Assembly: GCF_003058085.1 (NCBI RefSeq)
Contig: NZ_QBUD01000011.1
Coordinates: 1-64,000, forward strand
Direction: 5' to 3'
Length of the DNA: 64,000 bases
Origin: Yoonia sediminilitoris
GTDB lineage: Bacteria > Pseudomonadota > Alphaproteobacteria > Rhodobacterales > Rhodobacteraceae
Shown here one piece after another: positions 44,007-52,816 of the stretch. How positions within the stretch are numbered: the first letter of the stretch is position 1; every line of letters starts with the position of its first letter. The position numbers and the translations under genes are program-made. Below the pieces are notes generated by a model. It was not told the origin of the DNA. It saw only the letters and a program-made list of their open reading frames with translations, and did not search any database.

Positions 44007-45719
44007 TTAATCCCGTGTTCCTGCAAAGCGCGCGGCCCACTCTTCGCGCTCTTCGTCAGTTAGCTTGCGGAACAGGTTTTCCGGAACCGTGAAAGCATGG
44101 CCAGCGGGCAGCGCGGTCACGGCTGCTCTGACATCCGTGGGCCAGCTGTCATCATCGGTTTGCATCGCCGACAGCAGTTTTGCCGAAGCGTCCGGGATGA
44201 ATGATGCAGAGAGCACCGCATAAATCCGGATCAGGTTCAGGGCCAGCCGCACCTGCATCGCCGCAGTCTCCGGGTCGGTTTTGAAGGTTGTCCATGGCGC
44301 GTTGGCTTGCAGGTATTCATTGCCCAACACCCAGATCGCGCGCAGTTCCGCTGCGGATTTGCGGACCTCGATAGCGTCCATGTGCCCCTCGAACGCGCGG
44401 ATGCGGGTTGTCAGGTCCGCGATCAGCTGTTCTTCGGCAGGACCAAAGTTACCGCCTTCGGGGACTGTTTCGCCAAATTTGGACCGGCAGAATTTCGTGA
44501 TCCGGCTGACGAAGTTGCCCAGCACATCCGCGAGGTCCTTGTTCACATCGGTCTGGAAATTCTCCCATGTGAATTCCGCGTCCGACGATTCAGGCGCATG
44601 GCTTAGCAACCACCAGCGCCAGTAATCCGCGGGCAAAATCTCCAGCGCCTGATCCATGAATACGCCGCGCCCACGCGAGGTGCTGAACTGACCGCCATCG
44701 TAGTTGAGGTAATTGAACGACTTGATGTAATCGACCAGTTTCCACGGTTCCTGACTGCCAAGGATGGTCGCGGGGAAGGACAGCGTGTGAAACGGCACGT
44801 TATCCTTGCCCATGAACTGGGTGTAGGTCACATCGTCGGCACCCTTGTCGGTCCGCCACCAGCGTTCCCAGTCTGTGCCTTTGCCCGCGTCCTCCCATTC
44901 CTGTGCGCAGGCGATATATTCGATGGGCGCATCAAACCAGACATAGAACACCTTGCCTTCCATCCCAGGCCAGACCTGATCGCCTTTCATCACCGGAATG
45001 CCCCAATCCAGATCGCGGGTGATCCCCCGGTCTTGCAGACCGTCGCCGTCATTGAGCCATTTCTTGGCGATGGACGTGGTCAGGATCGGCCAGTCTTTCT
45101 TGCTGTCGATCCACGCGGCAAGGTCATCTTTCAATTCGGATTGGCGCAAATACAGATGTTTGGTTTCGCGCACTTGCAAATCGGTCGCGCCGGATATGGT
45201 CGAATGGGCATCAATCAGGTCGGTCGGGTCCAGCTGTTTGGTGCAATTGTCGCACTGGTCGCCGCGCGCGGACTCGAACCCGCAGTTCGGGCAGGTGCCC
45301 TCAATGTAGCGGTCGGGCAGGAAACGGCCGTCGGCGACGGAATAAACCTGTTCTTCAGTCACTTCCTTGATCAGCCCCACCTCGGCCAGACGCGTTGCAA
45401 AACTTTGGGTCAGCTTATGGTTCTGCGGGCTGGACGACCGCCCGAAATGGTCAAAGGACAGCCCGAAACCTTCGGCGATATTTGCCTGCACATCATGCAT
45501 TTCGGTGCAATAGTCCGCCACTGGCTTGCCTGCCTTGGCCGCAGCCAGCTCGGCGGGTGTGCCATGTTCATCGGTGGCGCACAAAAAGAGAACTTCGTGC
45601 CCGCGCTGGCGCAGGTAGCGGGCGTAAAGATCGGCGGGCAACTGACTGCCCACCAGATTGCCCAGATGTTTGATCCCGTTGATATAGGGAATGGCGGAAG
45701 TGATCAGATGACGGGCCAT
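44007..45719 (-). CDS. metG: Methionyl-tRNA synthetase
   Basis: Charges tRNA(Met). 570 residues. The first catalytic motif reads HLGN in [20 protein letters not shown], and the second, KMSKS-like loop reads FSTSRG ([11 protein letters not shown]); both variants are normal for this alphaproteobacterial subtype. A zinc knuckle (CPNCGF...DQCDNC) is present. There is no C-terminal tRNA-binding domain. ATG 45719 gives the family start [12 protein letters not shown]. Confidence 0.95.
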   Translation of the reverse strand: MARHLITSAIPYINGIKHLGNLVGSQLPADLYARYLRQRGHEVLFLCATDEHGTPAELAAAKAGKPVADYCTEMHDVQANIAEGFGLSFDHFGRSSSPQNHKLTQSFATRLAEVGLIKEVTEEQVYSVADGRFLPDRYIEGTCPNCGFESARGDQCDNCTKQLDPTDLIDAHSTISGATDLQVRETKHLYLRQSELKDDLAAWIDSKKDWPILTTSIAKKWLNDGDGLQDRGITRDLDWGIPVMKGDQVWPGMEGKVFYVWFDAPIEYIACAQEWEDAGKGTDWERWWRTDKGADDVTYTQFMGKDNVPFHTLSFPATILGSQEPWKLVDYIKSFNYLNYDGGQFSTSRGRGVFMDQALEILPADYWRWWLLSHAPESSDAEFTWENFQTDVNKDLADVLGNFVSRITKFCRSKFGETVPEGGNFGPAEEQLIADLTTRIRAFEGHMDAIEVRKSAAELRAIWVLGNEYLQANAPWTTFKTDPETAAMQVRLALNLIRIYAVLSASFIPDASAKLLSAMQTDDDSWPTDVRAAVTALPAGHAFTVPENLFRKLTDEEREEWAARFAGTRD

Positions 45720-45886
45720 GTCTGTCCTGCGCAAGAAATTAGTCTGGCCTTTCCTCTATCCTTCCTTTGCGGGCAGATCAAACCCGCAGATGTCACACTG
45801 GGTCAGGCACCTGTTCGCGCTGGTCAACGAATCAATTGTTGTGTACGATGAGAGTAATCAAACAAGAAAAGATACGAGGCAACAAA

Positions 45887-46363
45887 ATGAAGCATCTCTT
45901 GGCAGCAGGCGCGCTGGCAATGGCCGCAACCGGGGCCACGACCGCGGCATGGGCGCAGGAATTCCACGCTGGATTTTCGTTGGATTATGCCAGCCCGACC
46001 GAGGGCGACTCGCAAACCGCCATTTCCGGCATCGCGGGCGTGACCTTTGGCCGTGACGTCCTGACCTATGGGGTCGAGGCCGAAGCAGGCGTTCCCTTGG
46101 GCGGAAACACAGATTACGACACGACCCGTTTTCGCGCGATTGGCCTTTATGATCTGGGCGATTACGAAGTTCTGGGGGCTGCGGGTTTCACCCGCTATGG
46201 GCTGGCAGACGACAGCGAAGATGGCGTCAATTTTGGATTGGGTGTGCAGCGCGACTATAGCGACTGGACGATCCTGCGCGCCGAGTTCATTCGCGACAAC
46301 ATGAGCAGTGACAATGTGCCGGATGCAACCACGGCCCGGATTGGCGTTCTGTTCAACTTTTAA
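45887..46363 (+). CDS. Small beta-barrel outer-membrane protein
   Basis: 158 residues with a signal peptide (MKHLLAAGALAMAATGATTA then AWAQE). The mature part alternates hydrophobic and polar residues and ends ARIGVLFNF, with a terminal Phe as recognised by BamA, so it is probably an eight-stranded outer-membrane barrel. Specific role unknown. The ATG at 45887 follows GAGGCAAC. Its stop overlaps the stop of the convergent MFS gene by two or more bases. Confidence 0.8.
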   Translation: MKHLLAAGALAMAATGATTAAWAQEFHAGFSLDYASPTEGDSQTAISGIAGVTFGRDVLTYGVEAEAGVPLGGNTDYDTTRFRAIGLYDLGDYEVLGAAGFTRYGLADDSEDGVNFGLGVQRDYSDWTILRAEFIRDNMSSDNVPDATTARIGVLFNF

Positions 46364-47589
46364 GGGCCACGCTCGCGGCTGCGCCGCAGAAGCCGCCCAA
46401 TAAAAAAGCTGGTGCGCGGCGCGTAGACATAGGCCGTGCGCGCATCGGGCGTGGCGCGCACACGCATCCGTCGTAGCCCAAAGACAATCAGCAGAACATG
46501 CCCCGCAGATAGCGCATAGAACAGGGACGATGGCCCAAAGCTGTCGATCAATTGTGCCGTGCCGTAGGGGGCCGCAATGGCGCCAACTGCATAGAAAAAC
46601 ATCATCGCTGCCGATAGTTCGACACGCTGTTCGGTGGTCGCAAAATCATGGGCGTGCGCTGTTGCGACAGAATATATGGGGAATGTCGTACATCCGAAAA
46701 AGACCGCTGCCAGATAGACGCTGTTCGCGCCATTCCCCGACGCGACCACAGTCACGACGCAGGCGAGAACGGCAGCAACGGACAATCCTATCATGACCCA
46801 GCGGCGATCGTATTTGTCGGCCAGCCAGCCCATCGGGTATTGTGCGATGGCCCCGCCGGCTACATAGGTCGCCAGAAAATAGCCGATCTGGTCGGGTGTC
46901 AGCCCGACCTCCTGGCCATAGACGGGGCCGACCATCCGAAATGATGCGCTGGACAGCGCGGCCACAAGGACCGCGGCGACCCCAAGCGGTGAACAGGCCC
47001 ACGCAAGGCCGGGGCGCAGCCGGGTGGCGCGGGGCGTGATCGGTTGTTCTATTTTGGTGACCGCCAGCGGCAACAAAGATGCGCAGCATAGTATGGTCAG
47101 TAGATTGTAGGCGATATAGGTTTCGACCGTGGCCAGTGCCCCGATCATGAATTGCGCAACAAGTGACGCACAGACATCCACAATCCGGTAGCTGCCCATG
47201 GCCCGCCCGCGTGTTTCATTCGTGACCTTGGCTTGCAGCCACGCTTCGATCACCGTGTAGCAACCCGCAACACAGACCCCGGTGGCCACGCGGAACAACG
47301 CCCAGATCAATGGGTCTTGCGTTAATACATGTGCGGCTAACCCGATGGCGCCCATCGCGGTAAAGCTGGCATAGGCCCTGCTGTGGCCGACATCGCCCAT
47401 CAAACGCGGCGCCCACCAGCAACCGATGAAGAAGCCAAAGAAATGGGCCGACCCCAAGAAGCCGACCTCTGCTGTAGAAAAGCCTGCATTCAGCCCGGTG
47501 AGGGCGTCGAGCGGGCCAACGCCACCAGACGATAGCTGAAGCAGGGCCACCGATAGAAAAAGAGCGGTAAAGGAAATGAGCATGCGCAT
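46360..47589 (-). CDS. MFS transporter, YcaD-like
   Basis: An inner-membrane transporter of about 409 residues with twelve hydrophobic segments. The loop between segments 2 and 3 and the motif GWLADKYDRRW (about 265) are the MFS signature. The VATGVCVAGCYTVIEAWL segment resembles YcaD-type transporters. The start may be at 47589 or the Met two codons later. It lies on the same strand as the ferric-reductase-like unit about 100 bases downstream of the 35-residue ORF. Confidence 0.88.
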   Translation of the reverse strand: MRMLISFTALFLSVALLQLSSGGVGPLDALTGLNAGFSTAEVGFLGSAHFFGFFIGCWWAPRLMGDVGHSRAYASFTAMGAIGLAAHVLTQDPLIWALFRVATGVCVAGCYTVIEAWLQAKVTNETRGRAMGSYRIVDVCASLVAQFMIGALATVETYIAYNLLTILCCASLLPLAVTKIEQPITPRATRLRPGLAWACSPLGVAAVLVAALSSASFRMVGPVYGQEVGLTPDQIGYFLATYVAGGAIAQYPMGWLADKYDRRWVMIGLSVAAVLACVVTVVASGNGANSVYLAAVFFGCTTFPIYSVATAHAHDFATTEQRVELSAAMMFFYAVGAIAAPYGTAQLIDSFGPSSLFYALSAGHVLLIVFGLRRMRVRATPDARTAYVYAPRTSFFIGRLLRRSRERGP

Positions 47590-47691
47590 GGGGCTACCTA
47601 TGCCCGCTACCTCGCCTTGTGCCCGCACAGCCACGACACGCGCATGTCGTTTCCGGCCCGATATGCCCCAGCTTGCCTGCGGAACGCTGCG

Positions 47692-47799
47692 CTACCGTAG
47701 AGCAAACGCCAGCAAGATGACGCACAGTATGAAACCGACCAAATACAGCGCGATGGAAACGCGCTGCCGCAGGCCTGAGTGGCGAAATGTCTTAATCAT
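47692..47799 (-). CDS. 35-residue single-span membrane peptide
   Basis: A short frame that reads MIKTFRHSGLRQRVSIALYL followed by VGFILCVILLAFALR and TAG. A basic N-terminus precedes one hydrophobic span of about 20 residues. Its ATG overlaps the TAA stop of the ferric-reductase-like gene (ATGATTAA), an arrangement typical of translational coupling. It may be a small subunit or stabiliser of the membrane flavoprotein. No family is known to me. Confidence 0.5.
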   Translation of the reverse strand: MIKTFRHSGLRQRVSIALYLVGFILCVILLAFALR

Positions 47800-49102
47800 A
47801 TACAAACCTCTCTGACAGGATGCGGTCAGATGGGGTGCCGCGTTTGATCAGATAGTCCTCTACAATATCCATCATGATGGGTGGTCCGCACATGACAAAG
47901 ACCCAGTTCTTGATTTCCGCGTCCGAGAAAACACGATCCAGAAGCGGTGGATCAATGAACCCTGTCTCGCCCTGCCAATCATCTGCCGGTTCAGACAACA
48001 CATAGGTCACGTCTACTTCGTCCAGTTCGTCTTTGTGGGCGATTTGCGTCTGCGACCGGTTGCCATAAATCAATTTGATTTTGCGGGGATCATCCGTCAG
48101 GCGCATTTGCCGCAATATCCCCAAAAGCGGGGCCAGCCCCACTCCGCCAGCAATCAAGCCAACGCCGGGTTCGCTGCGCCCATCAACGGACAGGCTGCCA
48201 TATGGGCCATCAAGATATGCGACCGTGTCGGGCGTGATCTGGCCGATGGTACTGGTAAAGTCGCCAAGCTCTTTGATCATGAAAGAAATCTGCGGCCCGG
48301 CGGCTGGCGCAGAGGCAATCGAGAAGGGGTGTTCTTTGATCGAGAAGGCGCTATGGCCCACATTCAACCAAGCAAATTGCCCTGCCGTGTAGTTAAGCCC
48401 GGAATGACCATCGGGTGTGACGGCCAGCTCCCATTGTTTCGGGGTCAGCTGGGTGACGGACTGCACACGCCATTTGCGGGCCTGATCCCGCAACGGTTTG
48501 AGCAGATAGACGTAGATCAGCGACCCGATCGCAAGCCCCGCCATGGTAAACCAAAGTACGATCATCACGGGTTGTGAGCCGTAGCGCCCTGCATAGATCG
48601 TGTGATGCAGCAAAAGCGCTGCAATCAGAACTGCGCCAATCCCGTGCATTAGGCGCCATGTCTCGTATTTATAGTCCAGCTGAGTGCGTCCGATTGCCAG
48701 CAGAAAAAAGCTGGCAAGCAGAAGGTAGGCCAAAATGCCGGTGGAAAGGGCACTGAAATCAGTGGTGATCGTCAATTCACGGCTTGGGTCCCACGGACGC
48801 GGGGCGCCAGAAAACGCGCCTTGGAACAAAAAGGGGTGCAACATGGCAAACGCGAGCGCAATCCGCGCCGTGATCTGGTGAAACCGCATCGTAACATCCA
48901 TGCCGACGCCGCGCGATATCGCCCTGAAACGGCCGGACAGGACGAATTCCATCAAAATGATTGAAAACGCGAGGATTCCAAGCCCAGAGGCAAGTTCGAG
49001 ATGAAAGGCACGCGGCGGAAAGCCGAGCAGCCACGAAAGGGTTAGTGGCAGCGTGACAGCAACAAGGTAGGCGATAATTAATAAGACAGGCTTCATATGC
49101 AT
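47792..49102 (-). CDS. Ferric-reductase-like membrane flavoprotein
   Basis: A membrane oxidoreductase of 436 residues. The N-terminal half has six membrane helices with heme-binding His candidates (RFHQITARIALAFAMLHPF, RLMHGIGAVLIAALLLHHTI). The C-terminal half is a ferredoxin-NADP reductase-like module: FAD site HPFSIASAP, pyridine-nucleotide site AGGVGLAPLLGILR, and the terminal CGPPIMM. It passes electrons from NAD(P)H across or within the inner membrane to ferric iron, O2 or a partner; related proteins include predicted ferric reductases of the FRE/NOX type. It is followed by a coupled small membrane peptide. Confidence 0.88.
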   Translation of the reverse strand: MHMKPVLLIIAYLVAVTLPLTLSWLLGFPPRAFHLELASGLGILAFSIILMEFVLSGRFRAISRGVGMDVTMRFHQITARIALAFAMLHPFLFQGAFSGAPRPWDPSRELTITTDFSALSTGILAYLLLASFFLLAIGRTQLDYKYETWRLMHGIGAVLIAALLLHHTIYAGRYGSQPVMIVLWFTMAGLAIGSLIYVYLLKPLRDQARKWRVQSVTQLTPKQWELAVTPDGHSGLNYTAGQFAWLNVGHSAFSIKEHPFSIASAPAAGPQISFMIKELGDFTSTIGQITPDTVAYLDGPYGSLSVDGRSEPGVGLIAGGVGLAPLLGILRQMRLTDDPRKIKLIYGNRSQTQIAHKDELDEVDVTYVLSEPADDWQGETGFIDPPLLDRVFSDAEIKNWVFVMCGPPIMMDIVEDYLIKRGTPSDRILSERFVYD

Positions 49103-49321
49103 TTGCCAGATTATTTGCGCAACGATAGCGGCTCAGTCGCGTGCTGGAAATGACATAGGTCAGGCGTGCATGCGCGTTGGACTGCGTGGTTGCCCCGCCG
49201 GCAGAGGCATGTGCTGATCTTTGAACCCCGGCGTCCTGATCGCAACATATCGCAATGTGCGCTTGCCTCTGTCAGTTTGCGCATTAGGGTCCGGCTTGAG
49301 CAGATAGATGAGGTTTCGCAT

Positions 49322-50365
49322 ATGAAAATGATCCCCCTTGGCCGCACCGATATACAGGTCAGCGACTGGTGCCTTGGCACAATGACTTTTGGCAACCAGA
49401 CGCCTCAGGACGACGCGCATCGCCAGATCGACATGGCACTGGATGCCGGGCTCAACTTTCTGGACACTGCCGAGATGTATCCGGTCAACCCGATCCGCAA
49501 GGAAACCGTGGGGCTGTCGGAACAGGTCATCGGGAACTGGATTGCGAAAACAGGGCGCCGTGATGATATTGTCGTCGCCACCAAAGTGTCGGGCAACAAT
49601 CCGGGCTGGGTGCGCGATGGGCGCGGTTATGACGGGGCCGTTATCACGGAGGCGATCGAGACGTCGCTCAAGCGGTTGCAGACCGATGTCATCGACCTTT
49701 ACCAGATGCACTGGCCGGTGCGTGGATCTTACATGTTCCGGCAGAACTGGACCTATGACCCCTCTGGGCAGAACCGTCAGCAAACGTTGGATCACATGGT
49801 GGATGTGCTTGAGGCCTTGGGGACCGCGGTCAAGGCTGGCAAAATCCGCGCCATCGGGATGTCCAACGAAAGCGCTTGGGGCATGACCCGGTGGATTGAT
49901 CAGGCCGAGGCGGCTGGTCTGCCGCGCATGGCATCAGTGCAAAATGAATATTCGTTGCTGTGCCGCTTGTACGACACAGACATGGCCGAGATGGCGGTGA
50001 ACGAAGATGTGACTTTATTGTCTTTCTCGCCATTGGCCTGCGGGCTGCTGACGGGCAAGTATCAGGGCGGTGTTGTTCCCGACGGCAGCCGGATGTCGAT
50101 CGGGCCCGAGTTGGGCGGACGGATGACGGACCGGACCTTGCCTGTGACGCAGGCCTATCTTGATCTTGCGGCAGACCACGGGCTGGACCCGGTGCATATG
50201 GCGATGGCGTGGCAAGCTACCCGGCCCTTCCCGGTGTCTGCGATCTTCGGGGCCACAACATCAGACCAGCTTGAGCACATCCTCGCGGGCAAGGATGTCA
50301 CGTTGGATGAGGCTGTCATCAATGAGATCGATCAGACGCATCGGGCGAACCCGATGCCCTATTAG
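49322..50365 (+). CDS. Aldo/keto reductase, Tas-like
   Basis: A soluble NADPH-dependent oxidoreductase of 347 residues. The catalytic tetrad is visible: Asp and Tyr in FLDTAEMYP, Lys in VVATKVSG and His in DLYQMHWP. The C-terminal cofactor region (PFPVSAIFGATTSDQLEHIL) is normal. Similarity is to the Tas / YajO branch. The start ATG 49322 gives the family N-terminus MKMIPLGRTDIQVS. A strong hairpin follows. Confidence 0.92.
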   Translation: MKMIPLGRTDIQVSDWCLGTMTFGNQTPQDDAHRQIDMALDAGLNFLDTAEMYPVNPIRKETVGLSEQVIGNWIAKTGRRDDIVVATKVSGNNPGWVRDGRGYDGAVITEAIETSLKRLQTDVIDLYQMHWPVRGSYMFRQNWTYDPSGQNRQQTLDHMVDVLEALGTAVKAGKIRAIGMSNESAWGMTRWIDQAEAAGLPRMASVQNEYSLLCRLYDTDMAEMAVNEDVTLLSFSPLACGLLTGKYQGGVVPDGSRMSIGPELGGRMTDRTLPVTQAYLDLAADHGLDPVHMAMAWQATRPFPVSAIFGATTSDQLEHILAGKDVTLDEAVINEIDQTHRANPMPY

Positions 50366-50382
50366 ACCGCAGTGCGATGCAG

Positions 50383-50410
50383 CGTAAGATGGGTTCAAAC
50401 CCATCTTACG
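50383..50410. terminator. Long perfect hairpin after aldo/keto reductase gene
   Basis: Thirteen-base arms CGTAAGATGGGTT and AACCCATCTTACG with a two-base loop (CA). The right arm forms the last codons of the convergent GNAT pseudogene. Probably bidirectional. Confidence 0.7.
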
Positions 50411-50859
50411 GTTTGGCTAAAGCGGGATGCTGAAACGCGGGCCAGGCTGCTTGCGATTTCATCCAGCGCCATGGCACGGTAGGTGCCAGCGGCACTTGGG
50501 TTGTCAGGCGACGTCCCGATGGTCAGGCGGACAACACCTTGCCCGTCTGCAAAACCCTTGGCAGCGTCGATGAGGGCGCGGCCGAGCCCTTGACCGCGCT
50601 GGGCCTCTTCCACGAACAAATGCGCGATATCGAAACAGGGGCCGGTGCGCATCGGTTGCCAGTGTGGTTCGAGTACCGCTTAGCCAACCCGTTTGCCAAC
50701 CTTGTGGACGATGAAACACACAAGCGGGCCATAAATCAGTTGTGCCTGTGCCTGCGCCATCCCCAGTTGCGAGGTATCGCCATTCTGCGCGCAGAGCCTG
50801 GCGATCATGCCCAAAAGGGCATGTATGTCCTTGGGTGTTGGCTTTGAAATTTCAGTCAT
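50395..50859 (-). pseudogene. GNAT acetyltransferase with one internal stop
   Basis: MTEISKPTPKDIHALLGMIA begins a GNAT protein; after HKVGKRVG a TAA at 50682-50680 stands where a Tyr codon is expected (G-Y-A-V-L is usual). The same frame continues at once with AVLEPHWQP, the acetyl-CoA-binding signature RGQGLGRALIDAA and a normal end. Total length would be about 154 residues. Everything else is intact, so the lesion is recent or the codon was misread. Confidence 0.85.
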
Positions 50860-51114
50860 TGTCGTGTCCTTGCGTTTGAAGAGCCCGCATGGACCGCGCA
50901 TCACATTCGCCCTCGCAGGCGATTGGATGTCTTTTGATGTCAGGAAAGAGCCAGCCGCCGCTATCTGGGCCGCGCAAAATACATCGTTGTGATGTGTGCT
51001 TGGCAAATCAAAGGCGGCTCGATGCCTGACTGCGTCATTCTCTGTCAAGTTTTCTGGCTTGATTGCGTCGCTGGATTCAGAAAAAGTCTGCCTGAAAACA
51101 AAAAGGGACCGCCT

Positions 51115-52023
51115 ATGCCACTGTCAATGAACCGCGAGGTCTTTATTACCGCTGCCATCACTGGATCAGGCGCGACGCAAGACCGAAGCCCGCATGTCCC
51201 CCGTTCACCGCAGCAGATTGCCGATAGCGCCATTGACGCGGCCAAGGCGGGCGCCGCAGTGGTCCATTGTCATGTACGCGACCCTGAAACTGGCGTGCCC
51301 AGTCGCCGGCTTGATCTGTACCGCGAAGTGACCGACCGCATTCGCGCGGCCGAGGTTGACGTGGTCTTGAACCTGACCGCGGGCATGGGCGGCGATATCG
51401 TTTTTGGCGGGGTGGAGGCACCCCTGCCGACCGTCGCGGGCACCGATATGGTGGGCGCCACAGAACGTATTGCCCATGTGGCCCAATGCCTGCCCGAGAT
51501 TTGCACACTCGACTGCGGGACGATGAATTTTGCGGAATCCGACTATGTCATGACCAATACACCGGGCATGCTGGTGGCCATGGGTCGCATGATGACCGAC
51601 CTTGGTGTCAAACCGGAGATCGAGGCGTTCGATACGGGCCATCTGTGGTACGCCAAGCAATTGGTCAAGGACGGCGTATTGGACAGCCCCGCGTTGGTTC
51701 AACTTTGCATGGGAGTGCCGTGGGGGGCGCCTGATGATCTGAATACCTTTTTGGCAATGGTGAACAATATTCCCGACGACTGGACCTTTTCGGCTTTTGC
51801 CCTGGGCCGCCACCAGATGCCTTTTGTAGCGGCGTCGGTCCTGGCGGGGGGCAATGTGCGCGTGGGGCTGGAGGATAATCTGATGCTGGATCGCGGCGTG
51901 CTGGCCACCAACGCGCAACTGGTGGAACGGGCCGCGACCATCATCGAAAATCTGGGCGCCAAAGTCATTGGTCCCGCCGCGGTGCGCGCAAAACTGGGTC
52001 TGACCAAACAGGTCCCCGCGTGA
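51115..52023 (+). CDS. BKACE-family 3-dehydrocarnitine cleavage enzyme
   Basis: A Zn-dependent beta-keto acid cleavage enzyme of 302 residues. The metal-binding HxH is in VVHCHVRDPETG (about residue 47), and LNLTAGMGGDIVF and the acceptor-site region follow. In carnitine catabolism BKACE condenses 3-dehydrocarnitine with acetyl-CoA to give acetoacetate and betainyl-CoA. The LcdH-thioesterase fusion encoded 0.8 kb downstream in the same unit supplies the substrate and hydrolyses the product. The ATG at 51115 starts the family sequence; its stop overlaps the lipocalin start. Confidence 0.92.
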   Translation: MPLSMNREVFITAAITGSGATQDRSPHVPRSPQQIADSAIDAAKAGAAVVHCHVRDPETGVPSRRLDLYREVTDRIRAAEVDVVLNLTAGMGGDIVFGGVEAPLPTVAGTDMVGATERIAHVAQCLPEICTLDCGTMNFAESDYVMTNTPGMLVAMGRMMTDLGVKPEIEAFDTGHLWYAKQLVKDGVLDSPALVQLCMGVPWGAPDDLNTFLAMVNNIPDDWTFSAFALGRHQMPFVAASVLAGGNVRVGLEDNLMLDRGVLATNAQLVERAATIIENLGAKVIGPAAVRAKLGLTKQVPA

Positions 52024-52553
52024 AGGCCCTCGTCTTTCTGATAGCCCTTGCAGGCTGCGCGACCCAAGATAGCGGTGGTCTCTTTTCGGTCTACCGCGAT
52101 ACCGCCGCGCCGATTGCGTCCAAAGCAGTGTTTGACCCCGCGCGCTACCTTGGGACATGGCACGAAGTCGCCCGCTATCCGGTCCCGTTCGAGGCTGGCT
52201 GTGTGGGTGTCACCGCCACCTACGGTTTGCGCGACGACGGGCTTTTGTCAGTGCTCAACATTTGCCGCAACGCCGATGGCTCAGAGAAATCCCGCATCAG
52301 CGGAACGGCTGAAATTGTCGGCGCCGGAAGGCTGAAGGTACAGTTTGCATCAGTGCCCTTTGTCAGGGCTGACTATTGGGTCTTGTGGACAGACGATGCA
52401 TATCGCACAGCAGTCGTGGGCGCGCCCAACGGGCGGTCAGGCTGGATATTGAACCGAACACCGGACATTCGCGCCGATCGTCTGCAAACGGCACGTGATA
52501 TTCTGGAATTCAACGGCTATGATCTAAGCCGTCTGATGGAGGTAAGCCAATGA
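52020..52553 (+). CDS. Lipocalin, Blc-like lipoprotein
   Basis: A lipoprotein of 177 residues. The GTG start overlaps the BKACE stop (GTGA). Lipobox LAGC gives a lipidated Cys at residue 13. The lipocalin signature GTWHEVARYPVPFE is at about 44-57, and YWVLWTDDAYRTAVVG and a terminal helix follow. Blc proteins bind lysophospholipids or fatty acids at the outer membrane. Its place inside the carnitine unit is odd but may reflect handling of acyl-carnitines or choline-lipid products. Confidence 0.85.
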   Translation: MKALVFLIALAGCATQDSGGLFSVYRDTAAPIASKAVFDPARYLGTWHEVARYPVPFEAGCVGVTATYGLRDDGLLSVLNICRNADGSEKSRISGTAEIVGAGRLKVQFASVPFVRADYWVLWTDDAYRTAVVGAPNGRSGWILNRTPDIRADRLQTARDILEFNGYDLSRLMEVSQ

Positions 52554-52816
52554 AGCGTTTGATCCTGAGTAGTGCGATCCTGTGCGCCGCTTGTGAAGGC
52601 GGCAGCGGCGGGCTTGGTGGCCCCTCCGGTGACGGCGGCATGCGGGAATTCATGGTGATCGGCAGTTCGATGGGGTTCGAACGGTGCCGGTCCTTGGGCG
52701 GGCTGATCATTCGGGACAGCAACACCAATATGGTGGCCTGCGACCCGCAAGTGCGCGGTGAACCTGTGCCAGCAGATGAATTCAACCACCCTGACATCAA
52801 TCCGGCAAAAGCCTGA
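52550..52816 (+). CDS. Small lipoprotein
   Basis: 88 residues. The signal ends in the lipobox CAAC (SSAILCAACEG), so the mature protein starts at Cys 15 and is Gly-rich (EGGSGGLGGPSGDGG). Two further Cys (FERCRS, VACDP) could form a disulfide. It overlaps the lipocalin stop and the lcdH start by four bases or fewer, so all are translated together. I know no function. Confidence 0.75.
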   Translation: MKRLILSSAILCAACEGGSGGLGGPSGDGGMREFMVIGSSMGFERCRSLGGLIIRDSNTNMVACDPQVRGEPVPADEFNHPDINPAKA

